From Nitriliruptoraceae bacterium (GTDB lineage Bacteria; Actinomycetota; Nitriliruptoria; Nitriliruptorales; Nitriliruptoraceae), in the NCBI GenBank assembly GCA_003558435.1, contig PWLR01000276.1, positions 1 to 46,620 on the forward strand: 46,620 bases of DNA. The letters are read 5' to 3'. Made by a program: the position numbers and the translations under genes. The notes beneath the pieces were generated by a model, which searched no databases, was not told the origin of the DNA, and was given only the letters and a program-made list of their open reading frames with translations. Below, one piece after another: positions 7,341 through 15,389 of the stretch (positions within the stretch are counted from its first letter, which is position 1; every line of letters starts with the position of its first letter).

Positions 7341-9851
7341 CTACATCAACGCGTGGCCGAGATAGACCACGGCGAACAGCGGGATCCAGACCAGCGCGAC
7401 GAACCCGCCGAACATGGCCGTGACCGTCACCCCGTCCGGCCGATCGCCGTGGAAGAGCCCACGCAGGGTGTAGATCCCGACGACCACCGCGGCGACCACG
7501 AAGGCGAGGACGTACAGCAGGTGGAAGCCCGTGAGCGTCCAGTCGAGTGAAGCGGAGACGTTCGCCCGCGGATCCTGATCGAGCTGCACGTACTCGACGA
7601 CCTTCAGCACACCGAACAGCAGCGCGAGCGCCCCAGCGGCGAGCAGCCCGAGTCCGGCGGTTCGGTGGTCATCGCGCGCGATGGCACGGCGCGCGAGTCC
7701 GAGCGGGACCACACTGGCGATCAGCGGCAGTGAGGCCAGGAGCGGGCCAGCGAGCGCGCGCGGCTCCACGGGGTCGATGGGCCACACGTCGTGGCCGACG
7801 CGCAGGTAGAGGTAGCTGACGATCAGCGTCACGAACACGCTGGCGGACACCAGCACGGTCACCAGTCCACCGGCCCAGGTCGTCGACCGGTAGCCGTGGC
7901 GAGCGGCTTCGAAACTGGTCGGCAGGGACCCTTCCGGTCCGGCCCGCAACCAATCCCGGTCCCATTCCTGTGGATCCGGCTTGAACCACACGAACAGTGC
8001 GAACGCGACCAGCACGAGCCCGACGAGGATGAGGAGCGGCTCGATCAGCGCGCTGAGGAAGGTGAAGGCGACCGCCAGCGCCGCCAGGAACGGCACGATC
8101 GTGGAGGTCTGCTGGACCGCGCGGAACTGGGGGACCGCGTCGATCAGTGAGGTGGCCATCGTCTCACGGCGGTCGAACGAGGTCTCCAGCCGGGGGTCGT
8201 CGAGGTCATGTGCCGCATCGGCGAGCACATCGGTCCTCGGACGCCACAGCGGGTTGCGGTCGTCGACCACCGGGGTGCGTGCGAACCCGTAGACCGGCGG
8301 TGGCGAGGCGATCGACCACTCGAGGGTTCCCGCGCCCCACGGATCGGCGGGAGCCGGCGGACCGTTCAGGACGCTCCGCACCGCGTTGAACAGGTAGGTC
8401 GCGACCCCGAGCGCGAAGATCCCCGCCCCGATCGTGGCCAGCAGGTTCAGGCGGTCCCACCCGAGCCCGGGCAGGTAGGTGTAGACCCGTCGAGGCATCG
8501 CCCACAGCCCGAGCAGGTGCATCGGGAAGAAGGTGACGTTCATGCCGACGAAGATGACCCAGAACGAGAGTTTGCCCAGCCGGTCATCGAGCATCCGGCC
8601 CGTGAACTTCGGGAACCAGTAGTAGAGGCCCGCGAACAGCGGGAAGAGCATCCCCCCGAGCAGCACGTAGTGGAAGTGGGCCACGACGAAGTAGGTGTCG
8701 TGGACCTGCAGATCGAAGGGGATCGAGGCGACGTTGACCCCGGTCAGGCCACCGAGGATGAACACGAAGACGAACCCGAGGACGTAGAGCATCGGCACGC
8801 TCATGCGCAGACGGCCGTAGGCCATCGTGGCCAGGGTCGCGAACATCTGGACCCCACTCGGGATCACGACCGCGAAGGTCGCCACCGAGAACAGGCCCAT
8901 CCCGGTCGTCGCGCGCCCGGTCGCGAACATGTGGTGCACCCAGACCGCGAAACTCAGCATGCCGATGGCCACGAACGCCGCGGCGACGTAGGGGTAACCG
9001 ACGATGTCGTGCCTGGTGAACGTGGCGACCACCGCGGCGACGATCCCCAGGCCGGGCAGCAGGATGATGTAGACCTCGGGATGTCCGAAGAACCAGAACA
9101 GGTGCTGCCACAGCAGCGGGTCGCCGCCTCCGCCCGGGGAGTAGAAGTGGGTGCCGATCATGTTGTCGAGTTCGAGCAGCAGCGTCGCCACCAGCACGGT
9201 CGGCATGGCCGCCAGGATCATCACGCCCATCACCAGCTGCGCCCACACGAACAGCGGCATCCGGTTCAGGCTCATCCCGGGGGCGCGGAGCTTGAGCACC
9301 GTGACCACCAACTCGATGGCGGCGACGATCGCGGCGATCTCCACCATGGAGATCGTCAGCGCGTACACGTCGATGTTCATGCCGGCCTGGTAGCGGGCCG
9401 TGCCCAGGGTCGGGTAGTTGAACCAGCCGCTGTTTGGAGCCTGACCGAAGAACAGGCTGACCCACAACGCGGTGCCGCCGAGGAAGTAGACCCAGTAGCC
9501 GAAGGCGTTGAGCCGCGGGAACGCCATGTCCCGGGCACCGATCATCATCGGGACGATGTAGATCCCGATCCCCTGGGCGATGGGCACCGCGAACAGGAAC
9601 ATCATGGTCGTGCCGTGCATGGTGAAGATCTGGTTGTAGAGCTCGGCGTCCAGGAACTGCGCTTCGGGCACCGCCAGTTGGATGCGCATCAGGATCGCGG
9701 CGATCCCGGCCAGCAGGAAGAAGACCAACCCGGTGGCCACGAACCGCGCTCCGAGCGAACGATGCTGCACGGCCGTGAGGTAGCCGTAGAAGGTGCGTGG
9801 TCGATGCCACGCTTCCTCCAGCGATGCCCGCCACGCGGTGTCGACGCTCAT
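7341..9851 (-). CDS. ctaD: Cytochrome c oxidase subunit I fused to subunit III (caa3-type)
   Basis: 836 residues. Subunit I occupies about 1-530: haem a ligand His 79 (MHGTTMMF), D-channel Asp 108 (ARDMAFPRLN), CuB ligand His 257 with Glu 259 and Tyr 261 (GHPEVY), CuB His 306/307, haem a3 His 392 and haem a His 394 (VVAHFHYV). A charged linker (about 530-600) leads to a two-helix segment and then a subunit III-like region with about five more helices. I/III fusions are known from thermophilic and other caa3 oxidases. The usual K-channel lysine (TGIK in canonical enzymes) is Gln 335 here (SGVQMF), and neighbouring channel positions are Ala and Ser. It pumps protons while reducing O2 with electrons from the cytochrome-bearing subunit II encoded one base upstream. 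Confidence 0.95.
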   Translation of the reverse strand: MSVDTAWRASLEEAWHRPRTFYGYLTAVQHRSLGARFVATGLVFFLLAGIAAILMRIQLAVPEAQFLDAELYNQIFTMHGTTMMFLFAVPIAQGIGIYIVPMMIGARDMAFPRLNAFGYWVYFLGGTALWVSLFFGQAPNSGWFNYPTLGTARYQAGMNIDVYALTISMVEIAAIVAAIELVVTVLKLRAPGMSLNRMPLFVWAQLVMGVMILAAMPTVLVATLLLELDNMIGTHFYSPGGGGDPLLWQHLFWFFGHPEVYIILLPGLGIVAAVVATFTRHDIVGYPYVAAAFVAIGMLSFAVWVHHMFATGRATTGMGLFSVATFAVVIPSGVQMFATLATMAYGRLRMSVPMLYVLGFVFVFILGGLTGVNVASIPFDLQVHDTYFVVAHFHYVLLGGMLFPLFAGLYYWFPKFTGRMLDDRLGKLSFWVIFVGMNVTFFPMHLLGLWAMPRRVYTYLPGLGWDRLNLLATIGAGIFALGVATYLFNAVRSVLNGPPAPADPWGAGTLEWSIASPPPVYGFARTPVVDDRNPLWRPRTDVLADAAHDLDDPRLETSFDRRETMATSLIDAVPQFRAVQQTSTIVPFLAALAVAFTFLSALIEPLLILVGLVLVAFALFVWFKPDPQEWDRDWLRAGPEGSLPTSFEAARHGYRSTTWAGGLVTVLVSASVFVTLIVSYLYLRVGHDVWPIDPVEPRALAGPLLASLPLIASVVPLGLARRAIARDDHRTAGLGLLAAGALALLFGVLKVVEYVQLDQDPRANVSASLDWTLTGFHLLYVLAFVVAAVVVGIYTLRGLFHGDRPDGVTVTAMFGGFVALVWIPLFAVVYLGHALM

Positions 9852-9852
9852 C

Positions 9853-10917
9853 TCACTCCAACGTCCCGAGGTAGGCGAGCAGGGCCTGGAGTTCCTCGCC
9901 GTCCAGCGGAGTGGCGGGCATGAGCGCGCCGGGCTTCATCGCCTGCGGATCGACGAGCCAGCCGCCGAGGTTGCCCGGGTTGTTGCGATAGACACCTCCG
10001 GCCAACGTCAGCCGGGTGGCGAGGTCGCTCAGGTCCGGGCCGATCTGCCCGACCGCCGAGGTCCCCGCGATGGCGTGACACTGGGCACAGTTGTGGTCCA
10101 TGAACACCTCGCGCCCCTGCAGCGCCAGCTCGGTCGTCGGTTCGGGCGGGGGCTGTTGGCGGTCCTCGACCCACTCCCGGTATCCGGCGGGTTCCATGGC
10201 CACCACCTGGAACTGCATGCGCGCATGCTGCAGACCACAGAACTCGGCGCAGATGCCGCGGTAGATCCCAGGCTGGTCGGCTTGGATCCAGAGTTCGTTG
10301 GTCTCTCCGGGCAGCATGTCGATCTTGGGATGCAGCTGCGGGACCCAGAAGGTGTGGATGACGTCCTGCGCATGCAGCTCGAGGTGGACGGGTTCACCCG
10401 CCGGGATGTGCAGCTCGTTGGCGGTGACGATGTCCTCGACCGGGTAGCGGACCTCCCACCACCACCGATGTCCGGTCACCTCGATGGTCACCGTCTCGGG
10501 CTCCTCGGGAGATTGCAGAGCGGCCAGACTCACCATCGACCGTCCGAATATCACCGTCAGCACGAGAACCGGCATCACGATGCCGCCCCACCAGATCCAA
10601 CGCACCCCTCGGGCCTCACCCCTGGTGATGTCCGCCTCGTCGAGTCCCTCGACCGGCGATGCGTTGCGCTGGCGCCACACGATGGCGAGCAGCAGTCCCA
10701 TGACGCCGACGAACACCGCCGTACCGAACACGAGGTGCCACCACATCTCGGCGAGGACGATCCCGGCTCCTGTGCCCCGGGGTTGGAGGGCATCGGGGAC
10801 CTCGCGGTGGGCAGGCGCGTCGAACTGGCAGGAGGTGATGACCAAGGCCGACATCAGCGGGGCATGTCGGGCACCCCACGCCTGCTGGCGCTCGCTGCTG
10901 GTTCGATGTGCCGCCAA
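9853..10917 (-). CDS. ctaC: Cytochrome c oxidase subunit II with C-terminal cytochrome c domain (caa3-type)
   Basis: About 354 residues if TTG 10917 is the start; an ATG at 10854 would shorten it by 21. Either way a short hydrophobic stretch ending in VITSC suggests a lipid-anchored N terminus. Two membrane helices follow (about 58-80 and 108-130). The cupredoxin domain carries the CuA site: His 188, Cys 223, Glu 225, Cys 227, His 231 and Met 234 (CAEFCGLQHARM). The C terminus adds a cytochrome c domain with CAQCH (277-281) and Met 333. It accepts electrons from soluble or tethered cytochromes c and passes them to haem a. It is the first gene of the respiratory operon. The start is uncertain because no strong ribosome site precedes either candidate. 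Confidence 0.92.
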   Translation of the reverse strand: MAAHRTSSERQQAWGARHAPLMSALVITSCQFDAPAHREVPDALQPRGTGAGIVLAEMWWHLVFGTAVFVGVMGLLLAIVWRQRNASPVEGLDEADITRGEARGVRWIWWGGIVMPVLVLTVIFGRSMVSLAALQSPEEPETVTIEVTGHRWWWEVRYPVEDIVTANELHIPAGEPVHLELHAQDVIHTFWVPQLHPKIDMLPGETNELWIQADQPGIYRGICAEFCGLQHARMQFQVVAMEPAGYREWVEDRQQPPPEPTTELALQGREVFMDHNCAQCHAIAGTSAVGQIGPDLSDLATRLTLAGGVYRNNPGNLGGWLVDPQAMKPGALMPATPLDGEELQALLAYLGTLE

Positions 10918-11973
10918 ATCGACGTCCTACGTCCGGGGTCCAACGGGTGCTACGACGGCCATCCGTCGGAGCCAAGCCGGGTGTCGCGGGCGCCATGTCG
11001 ACCGGTACGCGCCGTCGTCAAGTCTCGTCACGGATGGGTGGCGCCATCTGACCGTCCTACCCCGACCTCGCCTGACTGAACCGGTCTGCGCACGAGGCCG
11101 GATCGGACGCGCCTGCTGAGCGCACCGTCACGCCCGAGCGCAGCGTTCGGTCGGTCGCCGCCAGCCGCGACGCGCTGAGGCGCCGCTCGGAACGGATCGG
11201 CCAGACCCTCGACACCCTCAACCGACCTCGACCTACCTGCGGCACCGCCGCTCGACTGACCGTCGAAGGGGCTCGGTCCGATCCGGGGACGCGGATCGTG
11301 TCTCGTGTCGGGTCCTGGCCACCGTGCACCTCAGGGCCGGGAGTCTCCGGCGGGTTGCTCCCACCTGGGCCGGGTGGCGCGGTCGGCCGTCGTGGTGGGG
11401 TCGGCGGTTAGGGGAGTGCATGAACGCCCGTGGGATCAGCGATCGGTGAGCGGTGGACGAGGTGTTCCGATCCTCGATGGACCGGCTTGCGGACCGGACC
11501 CCCGCGCCGAGCGGTCGTGACCAGGCCCTCCGGTTCCGTTGGGCCGGGCTCCGGATCGCGCGCTACGCTGACGACGTCGTCCCCGCGGGGACGATGCGCG
11601 CCCCGAACGTCCCCCCGTCGTTCGGGGCGCCGTCATGTCAGCACCGTCATCGACGGGTGGCTGGTATCGCCCCCGGGGTGTCGGGTGTCGCCATGCCGGA
11701 GCCCGGTCGGCCGGCGTTCGGTGCACGCTGGTCGATCGCCGCGCGAGGGACCTTCCGGTGCACCGTGCGGACGGCCAGGATGGGCCACCGGCGCGCCCCT
11801 AGCGTGATCGACGGTCGGAGCGATGAGGCCGTGCCGTAGCGATGAGGTCGTCACGGCCGTAGTTCGAGCCCCGAAGGCACGAACACGTCGGTGCCGAGGC
11901 ATCCTGGCGGTGGGCGCCCCGGCCACGGGTCCTGCGAGCGACGGGCCCCACGTACCGATGGCAAGGAGTGGAC
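10918..11973. other. Long divergent intergenic region
   Basis: About 1 kb separates the oxidase operon (leftward) from the flavoprotein gene (rightward). Several short open frames exist on both strands, but none has a recognisable protein pattern or a convincing ribosome site. It must contain two divergent promoters, which I could not place. The only striking structure is the hairpin pair at 11578-11630. Confidence 0.6.
11578..11630 (+). ncRNA. Candidate small RNA: two hairpins, one with a six-cytosine loop
   Basis: A 16-bp perfect palindrome (11578-11593) is followed by a perfect 12-bp stem (GCGCCCCGAACG at 11598-11609, complement at 11619-11630) enclosing a 9-nt loop that contains CCCCCC. 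A TACGCT element at about 11564-11569 could be a -10 box. Actinobacterial 6C RNAs have paired hairpins with at least six cytosines in the loops. Here only one loop fits, so this is a candidate and not an assignment. A terminator or protein-binding site is possible. Confidence 0.35.
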
Positions 11974-13389
11974 GTGGCAACCTCGGCATCCGAGGACCAG
12001 ACCTACGACGTGATCGTGATCGGGGGAGGTTCGACCGGGACGAATGTCGCGTGGTACGCGCGTGACAACGGTCTGTCGGTCGCGGTGGTGGAGAGCCGAC
12101 TCGTCGGCGGGGAGTGCTCCTACTGGGCGTGTATCCCGAGCAAGGCGTTGTTGGGTCCGCCGGAGTTGGTCGCGGCCGCGCGCCGCGTACCAGGCGCTGC
12201 GGCGGCGGTCAGTGGTGAGGTGGATGCGCAGGCGGTGTTCGAGCGGCGTGACGAGTGGACCTCCGGGTTGGACGATGCCGCGCAGGTCTCCTGGGTGGAG
12301 AGCATCGGGGCGGAGCTGATCCGTGGTCGTGGCCGGCTGGCGGGTGAGCGCCGCGTGGAGGTCGAGCGCGACGATGGCGCTACGCGGACACTGACCGCAG
12401 TGCGGGCGGTGGTGGTGGCCAGCGGCTCACGTGCCAACATCCCACCGATCGAGGGGTTGGGTTCGACGCGAATTTGGACCAACAAGGAGGTCACCCAGGC
12501 GAGCCAGGTCCCAGGGCGGTTCCTGGTGCTCGGCGGCGGTCCGGTCGGGTGCGAGATGGCGCAGGCCTTCGCGCGGCTCGGTTCGCAGGTCACCATCATC
12601 GAACGGGAGGGTCGACTGCTGGGTCCCTACGAACCCGAGGTCGGCGACACGCTCCGTGAGGCCTTCGAGGCGGAGGGCATCACCGTGATGACCGGGACCG
12701 CGGCCACCTCGGTCGCGCGCAACGACGGCGACGACGCGCCGGTGACCGTGACCACCGAGGAGGGCCAGGAGCTGGTGGGCGACGAACTGCTGGTCTCGAT
12801 CGGTCGCAGGCCCAACACCGACGACATCGGGCTCGACACCGTGGGGCTGGAACCCGGGGGGCCGCTCGAGGTCGATGATCGGCTCGCGGTGGCCGGTGTC
12901 GATGGCGACTGGCTGTTCGCGGCCGGAGACGTCAACGGCCGCGCGATGTTGACCCATCAGGGCAAGTACCAGGCGCGGGTCGTCGGCGACGTGGTGGCCG
13001 GCAAGGACGTCTCGGCGTGGGCCGATCACCAGGCGGTGCCCCAGGTGGTGTTCACCGACCCGCAGGCTGCCTCGGTGGGCCAGACCGAGCAGCAGGCCGC
13101 CGACGCGGGGATCGATCTCAAGACGGTCACCTCGGATCCCAACGGGGTTGCCGGCGGCGCGTTGCACGGCCACCGGTACGGCTTCGCGAAGCTGGTGATC
13201 GACCAGGAGCGCCGCGTGATCGTGGGTGCGAGCCTCGTCGGTCCGGGGGTCGGTGAGCTGCTGCACGCGGCGACCATCGCCATCGTCGGCGCGGTCCCGA
13301 TCGACCGGCTGTGGCATGCCACCCCCTCGTTCCCGACCGCCAGCGAAGTGTGGTTGCGTCTGCTCGAAGCCGACCGCGGTATCCGTTGA
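11974..13389 (+). CDS. FAD-dependent pyridine nucleotide-disulfide oxidoreductase (dihydrolipoamide dehydrogenase/mercuric reductase-like)
   Basis: 471 residues. GTG 11974 is preferred over the GTG two codons earlier because AAGGAG then lies five bases upstream. Order: FAD dinucleotide fold (VIGGGSTG), redox-active disulfide GGECSYWACIPSK (Cys 48 and Cys 53), NAD(P) fold (VLGGGPVGCEMAQAFARLG), second FAD contact (LFAAGDVNG) and the dimerisation domain. The C terminus reads PSFPTASEVW where lipoamide dehydrogenases have HPTLSE, so the catalytic histidine of the His-Glu pair is missing. This places it with the large, poorly characterised actinobacterial group rather than with true LpdA. The substrate is unknown. 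It stands alone, transcribed away from the oxidase operon and converging on mshC. Confidence 0.85.
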   Translation: MATSASEDQTYDVIVIGGGSTGTNVAWYARDNGLSVAVVESRLVGGECSYWACIPSKALLGPPELVAAARRVPGAAAAVSGEVDAQAVFERRDEWTSGLDDAAQVSWVESIGAELIRGRGRLAGERRVEVERDDGATRTLTAVRAVVVASGSRANIPPIEGLGSTRIWTNKEVTQASQVPGRFLVLGGGPVGCEMAQAFARLGSQVTIIEREGRLLGPYEPEVGDTLREAFEAEGITVMTGTAATSVARNDGDDAPVTVTTEEGQELVGDELLVSIGRRPNTDDIGLDTVGLEPGGPLEVDDRLAVAGVDGDWLFAAGDVNGRAMLTHQGKYQARVVGDVVAGKDVSAWADHQAVPQVVFTDPQAASVGQTEQQAADAGIDLKTVTSDPNGVAGGALHGHRYGFAKLVIDQERRVIVGASLVGPGVGELLHAATIAIVGAVPIDRLWHATPSFPTASEVWLRLLEADRGIR

Positions 13390-13483
13390 CCGGGCTCGGG
13401 GATCAGCGGCACCGGAAGGAGCCGTCGCCGGGGGAGTGAGAGCCTCCACGGCCGAGCGTCCCATCGCCGAGGGGTAGCTCGGT

Positions 13484-14683
13484 TCACCCCTGGCGTGGTG
13501 AGCGTTGCACGCCGAGCAGGGGCAGCAGCTCGATCAGTGATTCCCCCGCGCCGGCGTCGGCCAGCTCGTCGAGGACCTCGATCGCGGACGGCGTGTCGAG
13601 ATCGTCTGCCAACGCGGCATGGAACGTGGCCTCGAGTCGCAGGTCGCGGCCGGGCTCGAACGCCGCATCCGTCCAGGTCCGGAAACCTTCGTCCGCGGCG
13701 GCCACACCCTGCGGATCGAACGACCAGTCGTCGCGGTAGTGCTGCGAGAGCAGGTAGCGACGGACCGCCCCGGCGGGACGCTCCGCAAGCAGCTCACCGA
13801 CCCCGACGAGGTTGCCCTTCGACTTCGACATCTTCTGGCCGTCGAGCCCGGCCATCCCGGTGTGCAGCCAGAACCGGGCGAACGGGCCCTGCTGGGTGAG
13901 CAGCTCCGACTGCAGGATCTCGATCTCGTGGTGCGGGAAGCGCAGGTCGCTGCCACCACCGTGCACATCGATGGTCGCACCGAGCTCCTCCACTGCCATC
14001 ACACTGCATTCGATGTGCCAACCCGGGCGGCCCGGTCCCCAGGGGCTCGCCCACGCGGGTTCCCCCGGCGTCCCGGCCGGTGGTTGCCAGAGCAGGACGT
14101 CGAGCGGATGCCGCTTGCCCGGCGCATCCGGATCGCCGCCATTGTCGGCGAAGCGCTCGAGTCGGTCCTGCTCGGAGAGCGCGACGAGCGATCCGAACGC
14201 CGGAGCAGCGACGCTGGCGACGTCGAGGTAGACGCGTCGGTCGAGCAGCGTGTAGGCGTGGCCGCGGCGGATGAGGCCATGGACCGCGGTGATGATCGCG
14301 TCGATGACCTCGGTGGCACGTGGCTCCGAGCCGGGACGCCGGATCCCCAACGCGTCCATGTCCCGTTCGAACACCGCGGTCTCCCGGGCGGCGAGGTCGG
14401 CGACGGAGACGCCGCGCTCGGCAGCCGTGCGCACGATGTCGTCGTCGACGTCCGTCACGTTGCGACAGTGGTGCACGCGATGGCCACGTGCCCGCAGGAG
14501 CCGCTCGAGCACATCGAACGCGCTGTAGGTGAACGCGTGACCGAGATGGCCCGCGTCGTAGGGGGTGATGCCGCACACGTACATCCGCACCGTGTGCGCG
14601 GCCGTGAACTCCTCGATCCGTCCCCGCCGCGTGTCGTGCAGTCGCAGCGGGGGACCGGTCGTGGCGAGGTCGGGTGCGGTCAC
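13484..14683 (-). CDS. mshC: Cysteine--glucosaminylinositol ligase (mycothiol synthesis)
   Basis: 399 residues with a GTG start at 14683 and no strong ribosome site. It resembles cysteinyl-tRNA synthetase and contains the motifs YVCGITPYDAGHLGHAF (HIGH equivalent), NVTDVDDD, GWHIECS and FPHHEIE (zinc ligands) and KMSKSKGN. The ITPYD...HLGHA signature, the GGGSDL segment and the length close to 410, without the long tRNA-binding C-terminal region of CysS, indicate MshC. MshC ligates cysteine to GlcN-inositol using ATP, making the precursor of mycothiol, the actinobacterial low-molecular-weight thiol. A truncated CysS paralogue is the alternative and is less likely. The gene is single, converging on the flavoprotein gene 94 bases away. 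Confidence 0.84.
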   Translation of the reverse strand: MTAPDLATTGPPLRLHDTRRGRIEEFTAAHTVRMYVCGITPYDAGHLGHAFTYSAFDVLERLLRARGHRVHHCRNVTDVDDDIVRTAAERGVSVADLAARETAVFERDMDALGIRRPGSEPRATEVIDAIITAVHGLIRRGHAYTLLDRRVYLDVASVAAPAFGSLVALSEQDRLERFADNGGDPDAPGKRHPLDVLLWQPPAGTPGEPAWASPWGPGRPGWHIECSVMAVEELGATIDVHGGGSDLRFPHHEIEILQSELLTQQGPFARFWLHTGMAGLDGQKMSKSKGNLVGVGELLAERPAGAVRRYLLSQHYRDDWSFDPQGVAAADEGFRTWTDAAFEPGRDLRLEATFHAALADDLDTPSAIEVLDELADAGAGESLIELLPLLGVQRSPRQG

Positions 14684-15389
14684 GATCCGAGGACCACGGT
14701 CGGCGCGACGTTCACGGCGTGGCGGGGGGCGGTCACGGCTGCCCGGCGTCGGTCATCACGCGGCGTCACGATCGGCAGCCCCGCGGCAGCTCGGCGTCCG
14801 GTCCGCCGCGAGGGCTCGCTGCCTCGGGGCGGTGGTGGCCCCGATCGCGGCCGCACCGGGGGCTCAGGCCGCTCCAGCTCATCGTTGCTCCAGGGTCGTC
14901 GAACGTTCGGGTCGGGAGCTTCGCGGCACCCTCGTGTCCTCGGGCACCCCGAGACCGTAGGAGCGCAGGCGCGGACGCGACCTGTCCGGTGGGAGGGTCC
15001 TGGGGAGCATCGGTCTCGGGACGACACCGAGCCGGGGCGTCGGTTCCGCGGCTCCGTCACGACCCGTCGCGGTCCCGGCCCGGGCGCGCCCGGGTCCCCC
15101 TCGACGGCAACCTCCCGGCCCGGAGCGCGCGCCGCCGTCGATGAGGCACGAGCCGCACCGATCGCCCGTGGGGCAGCTCAGGCCCAAGGCGGCCAGCGGC
15201 GTGACCGCCTCCGTCGAGGTACGGGTTGCCGTCGGGGTGAGCGAGGTCGTTCCGCACGTCCGCCACCACCAACGCCGTCCGAGGTCCGTACTCGCCTCGT
15301 GTCAGCTCGTCCCTCACCGTGTGTCGGGGCCGGGTCGTCGGTCGATCCGCTGCTCCGATGGCTCGGGGGCGTGCGCGCGAGTCCCGAAC
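14684..15389. other. Gene-poor stretch with a gene remnant
   Basis: About 700 bases lie between mshC and the antiporter gene, both on the minus strand. The open frames are arginine-rich shadows. The only recognisable coding sense is the nicotinamidase-like N-terminal fragment listed separately. I see no repeats or mobile-element ends that would explain the loss of the rest of that gene. Confidence 0.55.
15057..15317 (-). pseudogene. Remnant of a nicotinamidase/isochorismatase-type gene
   Basis: From a GTG at 15317 the first 35-40 residues read like the start of a nicotinamidase: RTALVVADVRNDLAHPDG, then NPYLDGG. This matches the ALVVVDVQNDF..P.GSL.V.GG opening of that family, with the catalytic aspartate kept. 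After about residue 45 the frame becomes arginine-rich and non-family. No other frame downstream shows the HCxxGT or cysteine motifs, so the gene is truncated and probably dead. A nicotinamidase would feed the nicotinate phosphoribosyltransferase encoded at 16612, which makes the remnant more credible. Confidence 0.45.

Noticed and set aside
8208..9923. A long plus-strand open frame (over 570 codons) opposite the oxidase subunit I gene.
   Set aside because: Its product is rich in His, Glu, Arg and Gly, with no helices or motifs; it is a shadow created by GC-rich third positions of the real gene.
13484..14683. Annotation as ordinary cysteinyl-tRNA synthetase.
   Set aside because: Length near 400, ITPYD/HLGHA motif and absence of the tRNA-binding C terminus fit MshC better; kept as a minor alternative.
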